Source: Bacteroidota bacterium (lineage in GTDB: Bacteria; Bacteroidota; Bacteroidia; Bacteroidales; VadinHA17). From it: 35,338 bases of DNA. A program made the position numbers and the translations under genes. Shown here in pieces: positions 7,022-16,550 of the stretch (position 1 is its first letter; every line of letters begins with the position of its first letter). The stretch lies in assembly GCA_030596025.1 (NCBI GenBank), contig JAUVKW010000011.1:1-35338 (forward strand), written 5' to 3'. The notes beneath the pieces are model-generated. The model ran no database searches. It saw nothing but the letters and a program-made list of their open reading frames with translations, and was not told the origin of the DNA.

Positions 7022-7996
7022 ATGAAAAAGTTTCTAAGATTTTCGCTTTTTATTTTACTTGTTCCTGCATTGCTATTTAGTAGCTGTAAGAAAGACACAG
7101 AAACCCCAGAGCGGACTACCGATCCGGAATTTCAAGCATTAACAGCATACATGGCTGCTAATAGTATGGATTTGAGTGACGTTCTTGCCTCACCATGGTA
7201 CCTTACGGCCGCAAGTATCAAAGATAATCTTAACGATTATTTTATCATCGATCTTCGTGGTACTTATGATGCAGGTCATATTCCTGGTGCAGTAAGTGCT
7301 ACCCTCACAAGCCTTCTGGATGTTGCAGACGATGCTAATGGAAAGACAATTATAGTTGCCTGTTTTTCCGGCCAGAGTGCAGGCCATGCGGTGACTGCTT
7401 TGCGTTTAAGTGGTTATTCAAATGCCGCTAGCTTACTGTTTGGAATGTCTAGCTGGCACTCAACATTAGATTCATGGACCGCGGCTTGTGATACCAAAAC
7501 ACCTCATGCAAGCTGGATTGACCCGGCAGGATCGATTGTTGCCAACAAAGAGTTTGATGATCCTGATCTTCCTGCCTATTCCAGTACAGACGCTGAATTT
7601 CTTGCACAACGTGTAGATGCTATGCTTGCGGCAGGATTTAAAGGAGATTTAAGTGCTGATATTCTTGCTGCACCTGGTAGTTTTTTTATCAATAACTATT
7701 GGGCTGCAACAGATGTTGAAACCTATGGTAATATTATTGGAGCCTATCGTATTCAGCCATTGACTATTGCAGGAGAGGAATTTAAGCATATTGATCCTTC
7801 AAAAACCGTAGCCACATATTGCTGGACCGGTCAAACTTCTTCTGTGATTACAGCTTATCTGAATGTTATTGGATACACAGCTACGAGCTTGAAAAATGGA
7901 GCAAACAGCATGATTTATGATAACCTGACCGCTCACAAATGGTCTGCTGCTACAGGCTGTCCTGAAGATTTGCCTCTTGAAGCAACAACAAAATAA
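7022..7996 (+). CDS. Tandem-rhodanese lipoprotein
   Basis: Lipobox LLFSS-C-KKDTETPE; rhodanese domain 1 (IIDLRGTYDAGHIPGAV...IIVACFSGQSAGHAV) and domain 2 (TVATYCWTGQTSSVITAYL) each keep a loop Cys. Confidence 0.85.
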   Translation: MKKFLRFSLFILLVPALLFSSCKKDTETPERTTDPEFQALTAYMAANSMDLSDVLASPWYLTAASIKDNLNDYFIIDLRGTYDAGHIPGAVSATLTSLLDVADDANGKTIIVACFSGQSAGHAVTALRLSGYSNAASLLFGMSSWHSTLDSWTAACDTKTPHASWIDPAGSIVANKEFDDPDLPAYSSTDAEFLAQRVDAMLAAGFKGDLSADILAAPGSFFINNYWAATDVETYGNIIGAYRIQPLTIAGEEFKHIDPSKTVATYCWTGQTSSVITAYLNVIGYTATSLKNGANSMIYDNLTAHKWSAATGCPEDLPLEATTK

Positions 7997-8002
7997 ATGT
8001 TG

Positions 8003-8038
8003 AAAAGATATGTGGAGTAATCCGCATATCTTTTTTTT
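8003..8038 (+). terminator. Strong intrinsic terminator
   Basis: AAAAGATATGTGGA-gtaa-TCCGCATATCTTTTTTTT; stem of about 13 bp followed by T8. Confidence 0.88.
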
Positions 8039-8075
8039 AATTTTTTCTGATTATTAATTTTAAACACATTTCATA

Positions 8076-9098
8076 ATGAAAAAGATCACCCTATTTCTTA
8101 TGGGACTGTTTTTTTTAGGAACAGTTCAAATGTTCGCACAGGGATGTATGGAACCAGCTTCTGATGAAGGTGTTTCGGTAATTGGGTTCTTACAACCTGA
8201 ATTTCAAATGCACGAAACTGCTGATGGATGGAACAACAGTTTTGCTTTCAGAAGAGCACGTATTGGCGTTACCGGTAATATCCCTTACGATTTTAGTTAC
8301 TATGCTATTGTTGATTTCTCAAAGTTTATGCCGGATGCTCCATTTTTGCTGGATGCTTTTGTTTCTTATAATCGATTTTCATTTGCTAAAATAACTTTGG
8401 GCCAGTATAAACCTCCTTTTTCACAGGAATTAAGCACGGCCTGTCACAAGCTTTATACAATAAACCGATCAAAAGTGGTAAATGAACTTGCTTTGCCGAA
8501 CAGAGACCAGGGATTAATGGTTTGGGGTAGTTTTGCAAAAAGTGTTATAAACTACAATGTTGCCCTTATGAATGGATACAGAAGAAACTTTTATGACGAA
8601 AACAATAATAAAGCTATTGTTGGACGGGTAACTATTCAGCCATGGGAGGTACTTCGTTTTGGTGGTAGCTTCAGAAAAGGAATTACCGGTAGTGCATCTG
8701 ATAATGATGTCACCCGTTTTGCCGGAGAAGTACAAGTTGACTGGAAAGGCTTTATTATGCAGGCAGAATATATTTGGGGAGAAGATACAGGTTCCTATAC
8801 AACAGGTGGTGGATGTGACGGAACACCTATTGAAATTCACGAAGGACCTATAACACGTAGTGGTATGTATGCTCAACTTCTGTATATGACCCCATGGAAT
8901 CTGCAACCTGTTGTTAAATTTGAAACCTATGATGGTGATACTACAGCAGATAATGACCTGGAGACAATTTTTACCGCTGGAGTAAATTATTTCTTTAACG
9001 ACTGGACCAGGTTCCAGATAAACTACTCATATAAGGCCGAGGAAGCCAATGAGATACCTAACGATTGTTTGCTGCTGCAAATGCAAGTAACTTTTTAA
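8076..9098 (+). CDS. Outer-membrane beta-barrel porin (phosphate-selective porin O/P-like)
   Basis: Signal peptide; FAFRRARIGVTGNIPYDFSYYAIVDFS and LGQYKPPFSQELSTA porin motifs; C-terminal aromatic ending ...LLLQMQVTF. Confidence 0.8.
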   Translation: MKKITLFLMGLFFLGTVQMFAQGCMEPASDEGVSVIGFLQPEFQMHETADGWNNSFAFRRARIGVTGNIPYDFSYYAIVDFSKFMPDAPFLLDAFVSYNRFSFAKITLGQYKPPFSQELSTACHKLYTINRSKVVNELALPNRDQGLMVWGSFAKSVINYNVALMNGYRRNFYDENNNKAIVGRVTIQPWEVLRFGGSFRKGITGSASDNDVTRFAGEVQVDWKGFIMQAEYIWGEDTGSYTTGGGCDGTPIEIHEGPITRSGMYAQLLYMTPWNLQPVVKFETYDGDTTADNDLETIFTAGVNYFFNDWTRFQINYSYKAEEANEIPNDCLLLQMQVTF

Positions 9099-9122
9099 CT
9101 GTAATTTTTTTAAAATTTTGAT

Positions 9123-9989
9123 ATGAAAACAAAAATAAGATTATTTAGTCTGCTTTTAGCTTTGCTGGTATTGGCCGGTAACGTATTTGCAGGTCCAGAG
9201 CTTATTTCAGCCAAAGAGCTGAAAGGCAAAATGAAGGATAAAAATGTTATCATTGTATCCACAAGAACATTTTCAGATTATCAGCAGGTTCACCTTCCAG
9301 GTGCTGTGAATGTTTGGCACATCGACTTATACACTGATCCGACAGCGAATGGCTACATAAAATCTCCTGCCGAACTGGCCAAGATATTTGGTGGCAAGGG
9401 GATTAGCGAAACAAAAACCATTGTATTATATGATGCAGGTTCCGGAAAAAATTCAGGACGGCTTTATTGGATACTGAAATACCTGGGAGCCAAAGATGTT
9501 CGTATTCTGGATGGCCAGATGAAAGGATGGAGAGCTCAAAGGGGTGCGGTAACAAAAGCTCCAGCTAAAGTAGAAGCAGTTACGTTTACACCCAGTGTTC
9601 AAAAAGCAATTTTTGTAAGTACAGCTCAAGTGAGTGCTGCAAAAGGTAAATCCGGGACAGTAATCGTAGATGTTCGTTCTGCGGAAGAGTTTAATGGAAC
9701 TGATGAAACTGATATTCGGAAAGGCCATATACCAGGGGCAGTGAATCTGGAATTCAAAAATGTATTAACAGATGCGGCTACCTTTAAAAGTCCGGAAGAG
9801 CTAAAAAAGATCTTCACAGCACAAGGAATCACTGCAGATAAAGAGATTCTTCTTTATTGCAGAACCAGTGTTAGGGCAGGAATTGTTTATTTTGCCTTAA
9901 CCGACATGCTTGGTTATAAGAATGTTAAAGTATATGACAAGGCTTTTATCGGTTGGCAGTCAGCTTCTGCCAACCAGGTGGTTAAATAA
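9123..9989 (+). CDS. Periplasmic tandem-domain sulfurtransferase (SseA/thiosulfate sulfurtransferase-like)
   Basis: Signal peptide; two rhodanese domains; N-terminal domain loop IVLYDAGSGKNS (no Cys), C-terminal domain active loop ILLYCRTSVRAG (Cys). Confidence 0.88.
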   Translation: MKTKIRLFSLLLALLVLAGNVFAGPELISAKELKGKMKDKNVIIVSTRTFSDYQQVHLPGAVNVWHIDLYTDPTANGYIKSPAELAKIFGGKGISETKTIVLYDAGSGKNSGRLYWILKYLGAKDVRILDGQMKGWRAQRGAVTKAPAKVEAVTFTPSVQKAIFVSTAQVSAAKGKSGTVIVDVRSAEEFNGTDETDIRKGHIPGAVNLEFKNVLTDAATFKSPEELKKIFTAQGITADKEILLYCRTSVRAGIVYFALTDMLGYKNVKVYDKAFIGWQSASANQVVK

Positions 9990-10005
9990 ATCAAGCTGTT
10001 TTGTT

Positions 10006-10042
10006 AGAAAAGGTGAGATGTAAGTCTCGCCTTTTCTTTTTT
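10006..10042. terminator. Intrinsic terminator between convergent operons
   Basis: AGAAAAGGTGAGA-tgtaag-TCTCGCCTTTTCTTTTTT. Confidence 0.85.
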
Positions 10043-10065
10043 CATCAGGGAGCCTTAGCCTTCAT

Positions 10066-12819
10066 TTACTCCCATTCAGGCACCTTACATTCAGGACTTA
10101 AATGGTTTAAAAGCCCCTGAAAATCATCAAGACTTTGCATCATGATCTCTGAATTTTCATCATGGCAGTTGAGGCAGCTTCCAACAGTAAGTATGCTTTT
10201 TTGTTCCTCAGGGCTAAAAGGCCTGAAATTATCCCTGGTAGACAGATCCCCCTTTCCTTCTATTAAAAAACCAATCCATGCATCTTCTGGCAAACGATCA
10301 TATTTATTTAATTGATATCTGGGTATAAAGCTCCATTTTCGGGTATTTAGATCAAAATTCAATTTTCCTTCACCATATCCCAGAGCAACCGGATCATTAT
10401 GACATGATTTGCAGCTTCTTCCTTCTGCCTGGATAGTGTGAGCTTCAGCGGGAGCGAATAAACGGAGAAAACGATATGCTTCCGGATCTGAATAATGGTT
10501 ATAGCTACTTTTGTCAAGTGTCATAATCATCCCCGGGACAGCAGTTTTAATTTTCCTTTCAGAATCTGTTTTTCCACGAGAAGGATACTCTACTCCCAGG
10601 CTGGGAGGAATAGCCAGATATTTCCCGGCATATTCAACCCAGGACCCCCTGGTAAACTTATTTGCATAGATATCATATCCTGGTGTATGCGGCTCATAAT
10701 CTGTATGGCATCCCAGGCAGCGTGGAGCCCAGGAGGTATGGCATGCACTACAAGTGAGGTCGTTATGGGCATTTCCCCGTGTGCAAACATCTGCAGGAGC
10801 AAGAACAGGATGAATTTTACCGGAAATCTTTCCGGTTAGTTTTATGGAATCATATTTATTGATAAAAGTATTTACAATTGTTTTTCCAGTTTTTATTGTT
10901 GTTAAATACCGGTGAATACCTTCCGTGGCAGGACGGAGTTCAAGAATTTTTCTGTTTTCTGAGTCAAATTTGTTGGGGCTGAGAGTTTGAGCAGGCTCTG
11001 TGAGATGACAGTCTTCACAGGCTACCTGCACCTGATCTTCCTTGTGTGCGTATATTTTACCATCCCCCATTAATTCGTTGGAATTATGGCAATCAATACA
11101 TGCAAGACCTTTTCTGTGGTGAATATCGTCTTCAACAAATGTGAAAACCCTATGATCTTCAAGAATCCGATAAGCTGGTGTGTTAAGACTATCATGTTCA
11201 TCCAGTAGGGTTTCATGCCAACCTTCATAGTTTGTGGAAATCCTGCCCGATCTGCTATGACAGCCAAAACAATGATCATCTGACACATCAATTGACAGAG
11301 CCGGATGGCTGGTAAGTTTATAATCCTTTTTACCCGATGAATGATACTCTCTATGTGCCTGAGAAGCACTATTTGAGTAGTTTAAATGGCAGGCATTGCA
11401 TCCTCCGCCCCGGGATAGCTGAGTGACAGGACCGATTTCGATTTTTGAATTCCCCAGGTGACAGGAGGCGCAAAGATCCCGAAGATGATTATCGGCTGCT
11501 GTTTGTTTTAAATCGTGAACATGACTGATCTCAGACAGGCTGTTGGTTTCTCCGAAGACATAACGGTCAACCGTGATCATTCCACTCAGTGTTGACATAA
11601 GGGAGGATTTTACTCTTTGTGGAATATCCGGATGGCAATTTGTAGTACCACAACTCCTGGCTGCATCGAGATTATTCCCCGGAATCAGGATCATATTTTT
11701 ATGAGCCTGCTTTTTGTTGAGAGAAAAAGAGTTTCCTCCATGACAGGAAACACAACCAATTGCTTCCGGATTATGAGCAGGCGAAAAGCCTTGTATTCCT
11801 GAATGGCAGATTAAACAAGCTTCCTCCCTTCCTAATATAACAGGGATTTCGCTCAAATTTAGGCTATCAAAATCAGAATACAAATCCATAAAAACAGGAT
11901 TGAAAGGGGTTTGTATCTGAATGCTATACAGGTCATTCCATGGCCAGATCCATTTCCAGTCTTCTCCTCTGAAAAAATTCCCGATCAATGTTAATATAAG
12001 ATAAAAGTAAAAGGAATATAGAAGAGATTTTCGCAGTATAAATCCCGGCCTGGTTTTTAGAGAAGGCAAAAAATAAATCAGCACCAAAATACCCAAAATC
12101 AACAGAAGAGAAACTCCCGGATGACTAAGCCAATGTAGAATTTCTTGTAATCCAAGAAAATACCATGGCCCTTTCATAATGGGGTCGAGATTATTATGAA
12201 GGGGTGCCTGGAAAACAATGGAAAGAAGAGAAATAAGGATCAGTGATATAATGAAGGTTTTCAGTTTCCCCCAAATGGTATGGGCATGTTCAAGAATTAT
12301 GACAGCAATAAAAATACTTGTTGTGGCAATGTGGTGTACATAAATTATCTGGAAGTCATTTTCAGGGCCAAGGACACTGAAAGATATAATATCTCCGAAA
12401 ACTGGGATAGAGGAAAGAAGGGTTTCCAGTATCCTGCGTGCCTGGAGACTGTCAGCATCAGCTTTAAGGATAAATCCTGAGAGCATAACCCAAAATACAA
12501 AAAGCAGGGAAATTACCAGCCTGAACCAAATTCCGGGTTTCGGTTTAATACTTTTTGAATTGCCAAGGTAATCCCAAACATGAAGAATGATAAATACCAG
12601 AAAAAGCTGGGCACTCCAGTAATGCAAATTCCTGAAAAAGCTGGCCCAGGGATTTGCGATGAGTAGTTTTCCTATAGAAGAATATGGATCATGAATATCA
12701 TAAGGAATCGCCAAAAATATTCCTGAAAAAACACAAACAAGAAAAAATCCTATCGACATCATCCCATAGGAGTCGAAAAAGATAATTTTCTTTATTTTTT
12801 TCCAGTTGTTGCTATTCAT
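10066..12819 (-). CDS. Cytochrome b6-like membrane protein fused to a multiheme (about 12 heme) c-type cytochrome domain
   Basis: N-terminal cyt b helices with His pairs H66-X13-H80 and H163-X14-H178, variant Qo motif GPWYFLGLQE, then 11 CXXCH (CLICH, CVSCH, CASCH, CNACH, CFGCH, CIDCH, CEDCH, CSACH, CLGCH, CKSCH, CLNCH) plus one CX4CH (CGTTNCH). Confidence 0.9.
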   Translation of the reverse strand: MNSNNWKKIKKIIFFDSYGMMSIGFFLVCVFSGIFLAIPYDIHDPYSSIGKLLIANPWASFFRNLHYWSAQLFLVFIILHVWDYLGNSKSIKPKPGIWFRLVISLLFVFWVMLSGFILKADADSLQARRILETLLSSIPVFGDIISFSVLGPENDFQIIYVHHIATTSIFIAVIILEHAHTIWGKLKTFIISLILISLLSIVFQAPLHNNLDPIMKGPWYFLGLQEILHWLSHPGVSLLLILGILVLIYFLPSLKTRPGFILRKSLLYSFYFYLILTLIGNFFRGEDWKWIWPWNDLYSIQIQTPFNPVFMDLYSDFDSLNLSEIPVILGREEACLICHSGIQGFSPAHNPEAIGCVSCHGGNSFSLNKKQAHKNMILIPGNNLDAARSCGTTNCHPDIPQRVKSSLMSTLSGMITVDRYVFGETNSLSEISHVHDLKQTAADNHLRDLCASCHLGNSKIEIGPVTQLSRGGGCNACHLNYSNSASQAHREYHSSGKKDYKLTSHPALSIDVSDDHCFGCHSRSGRISTNYEGWHETLLDEHDSLNTPAYRILEDHRVFTFVEDDIHHRKGLACIDCHNSNELMGDGKIYAHKEDQVQVACEDCHLTEPAQTLSPNKFDSENRKILELRPATEGIHRYLTTIKTGKTIVNTFINKYDSIKLTGKISGKIHPVLAPADVCTRGNAHNDLTCSACHTSWAPRCLGCHTDYEPHTPGYDIYANKFTRGSWVEYAGKYLAIPPSLGVEYPSRGKTDSERKIKTAVPGMIMTLDKSSYNHYSDPEAYRFLRLFAPAEAHTIQAEGRSCKSCHNDPVALGYGEGKLNFDLNTRKWSFIPRYQLNKYDRLPEDAWIGFLIEGKGDLSTRDNFRPFSPEEQKSILTVGSCLNCHDENSEIMMQSLDDFQGLLNHLSPECKVPEWE

Positions 12820-13227
12820 CTATGATAAATGAACAATTAATTTTCTATTTTCTGAATCAATGCTATAACTGTGTCTTTGAAGAGGTTTCCCGGCAGGGCC
12901 TTTTACGCAGGACCCTTCAATATCAAATGCAGATCCATGACAGGGACAAATTAATTGATTATTTTCAAATTTGTTGATTTTACATCCCAGGTGTGTGCAC
13001 CTGGAAGACAGGATAGTGAATTTTCCAGTCTCTTTGATTATGATTATCTGGTCTTCAAAATGAACTCCGGCTGATAAATCAAGTGGGTAGATCAGCTCTC
13101 TATTTCCGGCTTGGGTTTTTTTATGTTTTTGGACAGAAGAAATCCAGGCATAAAAAAATGGAAATATCAAAATGCTTCCAAGGATTTTGAAGAATCGATT
13201 TCTGGATATTTTTTTTTCTGTTTGCAT
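12820..13227 (-). CDS. Rieske [2Fe-2S] protein
   Basis: CTHLGC...CPCHGSAFD Rieske motifs; N-terminal membrane anchor; stop codon directly abuts the cyt b-MHC start codon. Confidence 0.93.
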   Translation of the reverse strand: MQTEKKISRNRFFKILGSILIFPFFYAWISSVQKHKKTQAGNRELIYPLDLSAGVHFEDQIIIIKETGKFTILSSRCTHLGCKINKFENNQLICPCHGSAFDIEGSCVKGPAGKPLQRHSYSIDSENRKLIVHLS

Positions 13228-13690
13228 TTCTTAAAATTCATATCAAAATTAGCAAATTTAAATCAGTGATAATTAGTCTAAATAAATCTCAAGACCCCTA
13301 ATTAAAGTTTACTAAACTCTAATTTATTCTGGTCTTGATTTTGCCCATTGAGCAGGCATACTTAAGTATTTGTAACACAGAATAGTATATTTTTTATTTA
13401 GGAGACTACAATAAGATTGCAGATAAATGATAAAAATATTTTTATTAAGTAGTCTTAATATAAATTAAGAGCCTAAAAGTCATATAATTAGATAAATAGG
13501 AATAATGCATTTGATATTATTTTATTTGTTATGTGCATTATATTGTTTTTCTATACTTTCAACTTTCGCTTACATTTATTTAAATAGTTCTACAGGAACA
13601 CATACAGCAATTTAGATATGTTTGTTGAAATATTTTGCATGAATAATTGCTATGGAATCATGCACACTATTGAATATTAAATATAAACAC

Positions 13691-16000
13691 ATGAAAACAA
13701 GAAGAGATTTTATTAAAATCTCCGCAGTTGGAACCGGAGGCCTTGCAATAGGGCTTAGTTCTGTTAAGATTGCCCAGGCAAATGAGGGAGGAGGTTTGTT
13801 CAAGAAGCTTGAAAAAAAGCCGATTGTTCAAAATCGTTATCCTACTTATTGTGAGATTTGCTTCTGGAAATGTGCTGCATGGACTTATACAAATCAGAAA
13901 GGAGAACTGGTTAAGATTATTGGGAATGATGATGATCCGCATTGCAATGGACGGCTTTGTCCACGAGGAACCGGAGGAGTTGGAATGTATAATGATGAAG
14001 ATCGGTTAAAAACTCCTTTGATGAGGAAAGAGGTAAATGGCAAGCAGGTTTTTGAAGAGGTAAGCTGGGATGAAGCCCTAGATTATATTGCTGAAAAATT
14101 GCAGGGAATTGCAAAAGAACATGGTCCGGAATGTGTGGCTTTATTCTCTCATGGATCCGGCGGAAAATATTTTGGTCATTTATTAAAGGCATTCGGATCA
14201 GAGAATATTGCAGCTCCTTCTTATGCACAATGCCGGGGTCCCAGAGAAGTTGGTTTTATAGCTACGTTTGGTGCGGCTGTGGGATCTCCGGAGCCCACAG
14301 ATATCAGAGATACAGAATGTCTGGTTCTTATAGGTTCTCACCTGGGCGAGAATATGCATAATGGGCAGGTTCAGGAAATGTCGGCAGCAATTGATAAAGG
14401 GGCCACAATCATTACTGTAGATCCCAGGTATTCAACGGCTGCCAGCAAATCAAAACACTGGCTACCCATAAAGCCTGCTACCGATATGGCACTTTTATTG
14501 GCCTGGATAAATGTTATTATTGAGAACGAATGGTATAACAAGGAATATATAGAAAAGAATACCTACGGTTTTAAGCAGCTCAAACAGCATGTTAAGCAAA
14601 TGACACCTGAATGGGCATATGGGATTACGACCATTGAGCCCGATGTGATAAGGAAAACAGCTAAAGAAATGGCAAAAGCTTCTCCTGCAGTCATTGTTCA
14701 TCCCGGGCGTCATGTTACCTGGTATGGTGATGATACGCAGAGAACTCGCGCCATAGCCATATTGAATGCCCTTTTAGGCTCCTGGGGTAGCAGGGGTGGA
14801 TTTTTCCTTCCCGAGAGTATTCATCTTCCCAAGTATCCATCACCCAAGTATCCCAAGCCCACGAAATCATGGAGGGACGCATTTCCAGGTAAGTTTAAGT
14901 TAGCAGAATTGGCATTGGCTTCTGGAATTTGCGATGCTACTGTTCCAACCACTGAACGCGATTGCTCCTTTAAGGGATGGTTGGTATATGGAACAAATTT
15001 AATAGAAACCTTACCCAACCAGGAGCAGACCTATAAAGCAATTCAAAGCCTGGATCTTTTGGTGGCCATTGATACAATGCCCATGGAGATCACTGGTTAC
15101 GCCGATGTTATTTTACCGGAATGTACCTATTTAGAACGATACGATGACATCAGAACTTCAGGAACCAGGACACCATCCATTGCCTTACGAATGCCTGCTG
15201 CTGAGCCAAAATACGATTCCAAACCCGGATGGTGGATTGCTAAAGAGCTGGGAAAGAAACTAGGCTTAGAAGCTTACTTTAATTATGAAGATTACACAGA
15301 GGTTTTAGATTGGCAGTTAAAGCAGGTGGGTTCTTCGCTTGAGGAAATGAAAAAAATCGGGGTAAAAAAATTCAAACGTGAATATGGTGGTTTGTATTAT
15401 TATAAAGGAGAAAGTATAGAGTTCAATACAAATACAGGAAAAATTGAATTGTATTCTACTTCAATGCAGGATGAAGGGTATGATCCTCTTCCCAGCTATA
15501 CTCCACATCCGGAACCTCCAGGAGGCTATTACCGGTTAAATTATGGAAGGGCTCCAATGCATTCATTCAGCAGAACAACAAACAATCCATTGCTTTTCGA
15601 CCTGATGGAAGAAAATAACATATGGGTTAATCCTAAAATCGCTAATGAATGGGGTTTAAAGAACGGACAAGAAATTTGGTTAAAGAATCAAGATGGGATT
15701 GTTTCAAATTTTCCTGGCAAAGTCAGGGTTACTGAAAGAATTCGTTGGGATAGTGTTTTTGTAGTTCATGGTTTTGGACATTCAAACAAAAAATTAACGA
15801 GATCATATGGTAGAGGATTGAGTGATCAAAAGCTTATAACTAATGTCATGATTGACCCCATTATGGGAGGAACAGGAATGAGAGGGAACTTTGTGACCTT
15901 CCTGACGGAAGAGCCTACAGAACTTGAAAAAGCAAAAGGCAATCCTTACCTTGATGGAAAACAATCAATAATGAATGTTGGAAAGGAGGTTAAATCATGA
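13691..16000 (+). CDS. psrA: Molybdopterin oxidoreductase catalytic subunit, Psr/Phs (polysulfide/thiosulfate reductase)-type
   Basis: Tat signal MKTRRDFIKISAVGTGGLAIG; [4Fe-4S] motif YCEICFWKCAA...RLCPRG; CRGPREVG with Cys near the Mo site; MGGTGMRGNFV near the C-terminus. Start at 13691 (Tat signal) preferred over 13652. Confidence 0.88.
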   Translation: MKTRRDFIKISAVGTGGLAIGLSSVKIAQANEGGGLFKKLEKKPIVQNRYPTYCEICFWKCAAWTYTNQKGELVKIIGNDDDPHCNGRLCPRGTGGVGMYNDEDRLKTPLMRKEVNGKQVFEEVSWDEALDYIAEKLQGIAKEHGPECVALFSHGSGGKYFGHLLKAFGSENIAAPSYAQCRGPREVGFIATFGAAVGSPEPTDIRDTECLVLIGSHLGENMHNGQVQEMSAAIDKGATIITVDPRYSTAASKSKHWLPIKPATDMALLLAWINVIIENEWYNKEYIEKNTYGFKQLKQHVKQMTPEWAYGITTIEPDVIRKTAKEMAKASPAVIVHPGRHVTWYGDDTQRTRAIAILNALLGSWGSRGGFFLPESIHLPKYPSPKYPKPTKSWRDAFPGKFKLAELALASGICDATVPTTERDCSFKGWLVYGTNLIETLPNQEQTYKAIQSLDLLVAIDTMPMEITGYADVILPECTYLERYDDIRTSGTRTPSIALRMPAAEPKYDSKPGWWIAKELGKKLGLEAYFNYEDYTEVLDWQLKQVGSSLEEMKKIGVKKFKREYGGLYYYKGESIEFNTNTGKIELYSTSMQDEGYDPLPSYTPHPEPPGGYYRLNYGRAPMHSFSRTTNNPLLFDLMEENNIWVNPKIANEWGLKNGQEIWLKNQDGIVSNFPGKVRVTERIRWDSVFVVHGFGHSNKKLTRSYGRGLSDQKLITNVMIDPIMGGTGMRGNFVTFLTEEPTELEKAKGNPYLDGKQSIMNVGKEVKS

Positions 16001-16530
16001 GATATGCAATGGCAATAGATACAAAGAAGTGTGTGGGTTGCAGTGATTGTGTAGTTGCCTGTCAGGTCGAAAATAATGTACCTGTAGGTTACTGCAGGGA
16101 CTGGGTGACAGAAACCGTTGATGGTACTTACCCAAGCCTTGAAATTGAAATACGATCTGAAAGATGTAATCATTGTGATAATGCTCCTTGTGTAAGATGC
16201 TGTCCAACCGGAGCAAGTCATATTGTTGAGGGGGGAGTTGTGCTGGTTACACCCAACAAGTGTATTGGTTGTGGTGCTTGTATACAATCATGTCCCTATG
16301 ATGCCAGGTATTCACACCCTGATGGCCATGTTGATAAGTGCACTTTTTGTTTGCATAGGGTTAAAAAGGGACAGGATCCTGCATGTGTATCAGTATGCCC
16401 TACTAAATGTATGTATTTTGGTGATCTGGATAATCCAAATAGTGATGTTTCGAAAATGATTGCTAAAAGAAAATATAAAACTCTTGCTCCCGAAGCGGGG
16501 ACTAAACCACAAATTTTTTATTTGATCTAA
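15997..16530 (+). CDS. psrB: 4Fe-4S ferredoxin-type electron-transfer subunit (PsrB/PhsB-like)
   Basis: Four Cys clusters (CVGCSDCVVACQ, CNHCDNAPCVRCCP, CIGCGACIQSCP, CTFC...CVSVCPTKC); ATGA overlap with the upstream gene. Confidence 0.93.
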   Translation: MRYAMAIDTKKCVGCSDCVVACQVENNVPVGYCRDWVTETVDGTYPSLEIEIRSERCNHCDNAPCVRCCPTGASHIVEGGVVLVTPNKCIGCGACIQSCPYDARYSHPDGHVDKCTFCLHRVKKGQDPACVSVCPTKCMYFGDLDNPNSDVSKMIAKRKYKTLAPEAGTKPQIFYLI

Positions 16531-16550
16531 GACCTAATAAAAATCTGAAT

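Noticed and set aside
8514-8906. 130-aa minus-strand ORF inside the porin gene
   Set aside because: Antisense shadow of a well-supported porin; no recognisable motif.
10495-10839. 114-aa plus-strand ORF (with similar ones at 11617-11802 and 12280-12480)
   Set aside because: Antisense to the cyt b-multiheme gene, whose CXXCH series and cyt b motifs are convincing.
11070-11369. 99-aa minus-strand ORF in another frame of the multiheme gene
   Set aside because: Out-of-frame overlap with the 917-aa fusion, which stays continuous through this stretch.
10066-12819. Suspicion that the cyt b-multiheme fusion is two genes joined by error
   Set aside because: The frame is continuous and a linker (RGEDWKWIWPWNDLYSIQ...) connects the last helix to the first CXXCH without stop or internal start signals; still listed as checkable.
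15946-16287. 113-aa and 73-aa minus-strand ORFs over psrB
   Set aside because: Thr/Cys-rich antisense of a strongly supported ferredoxin subunit.
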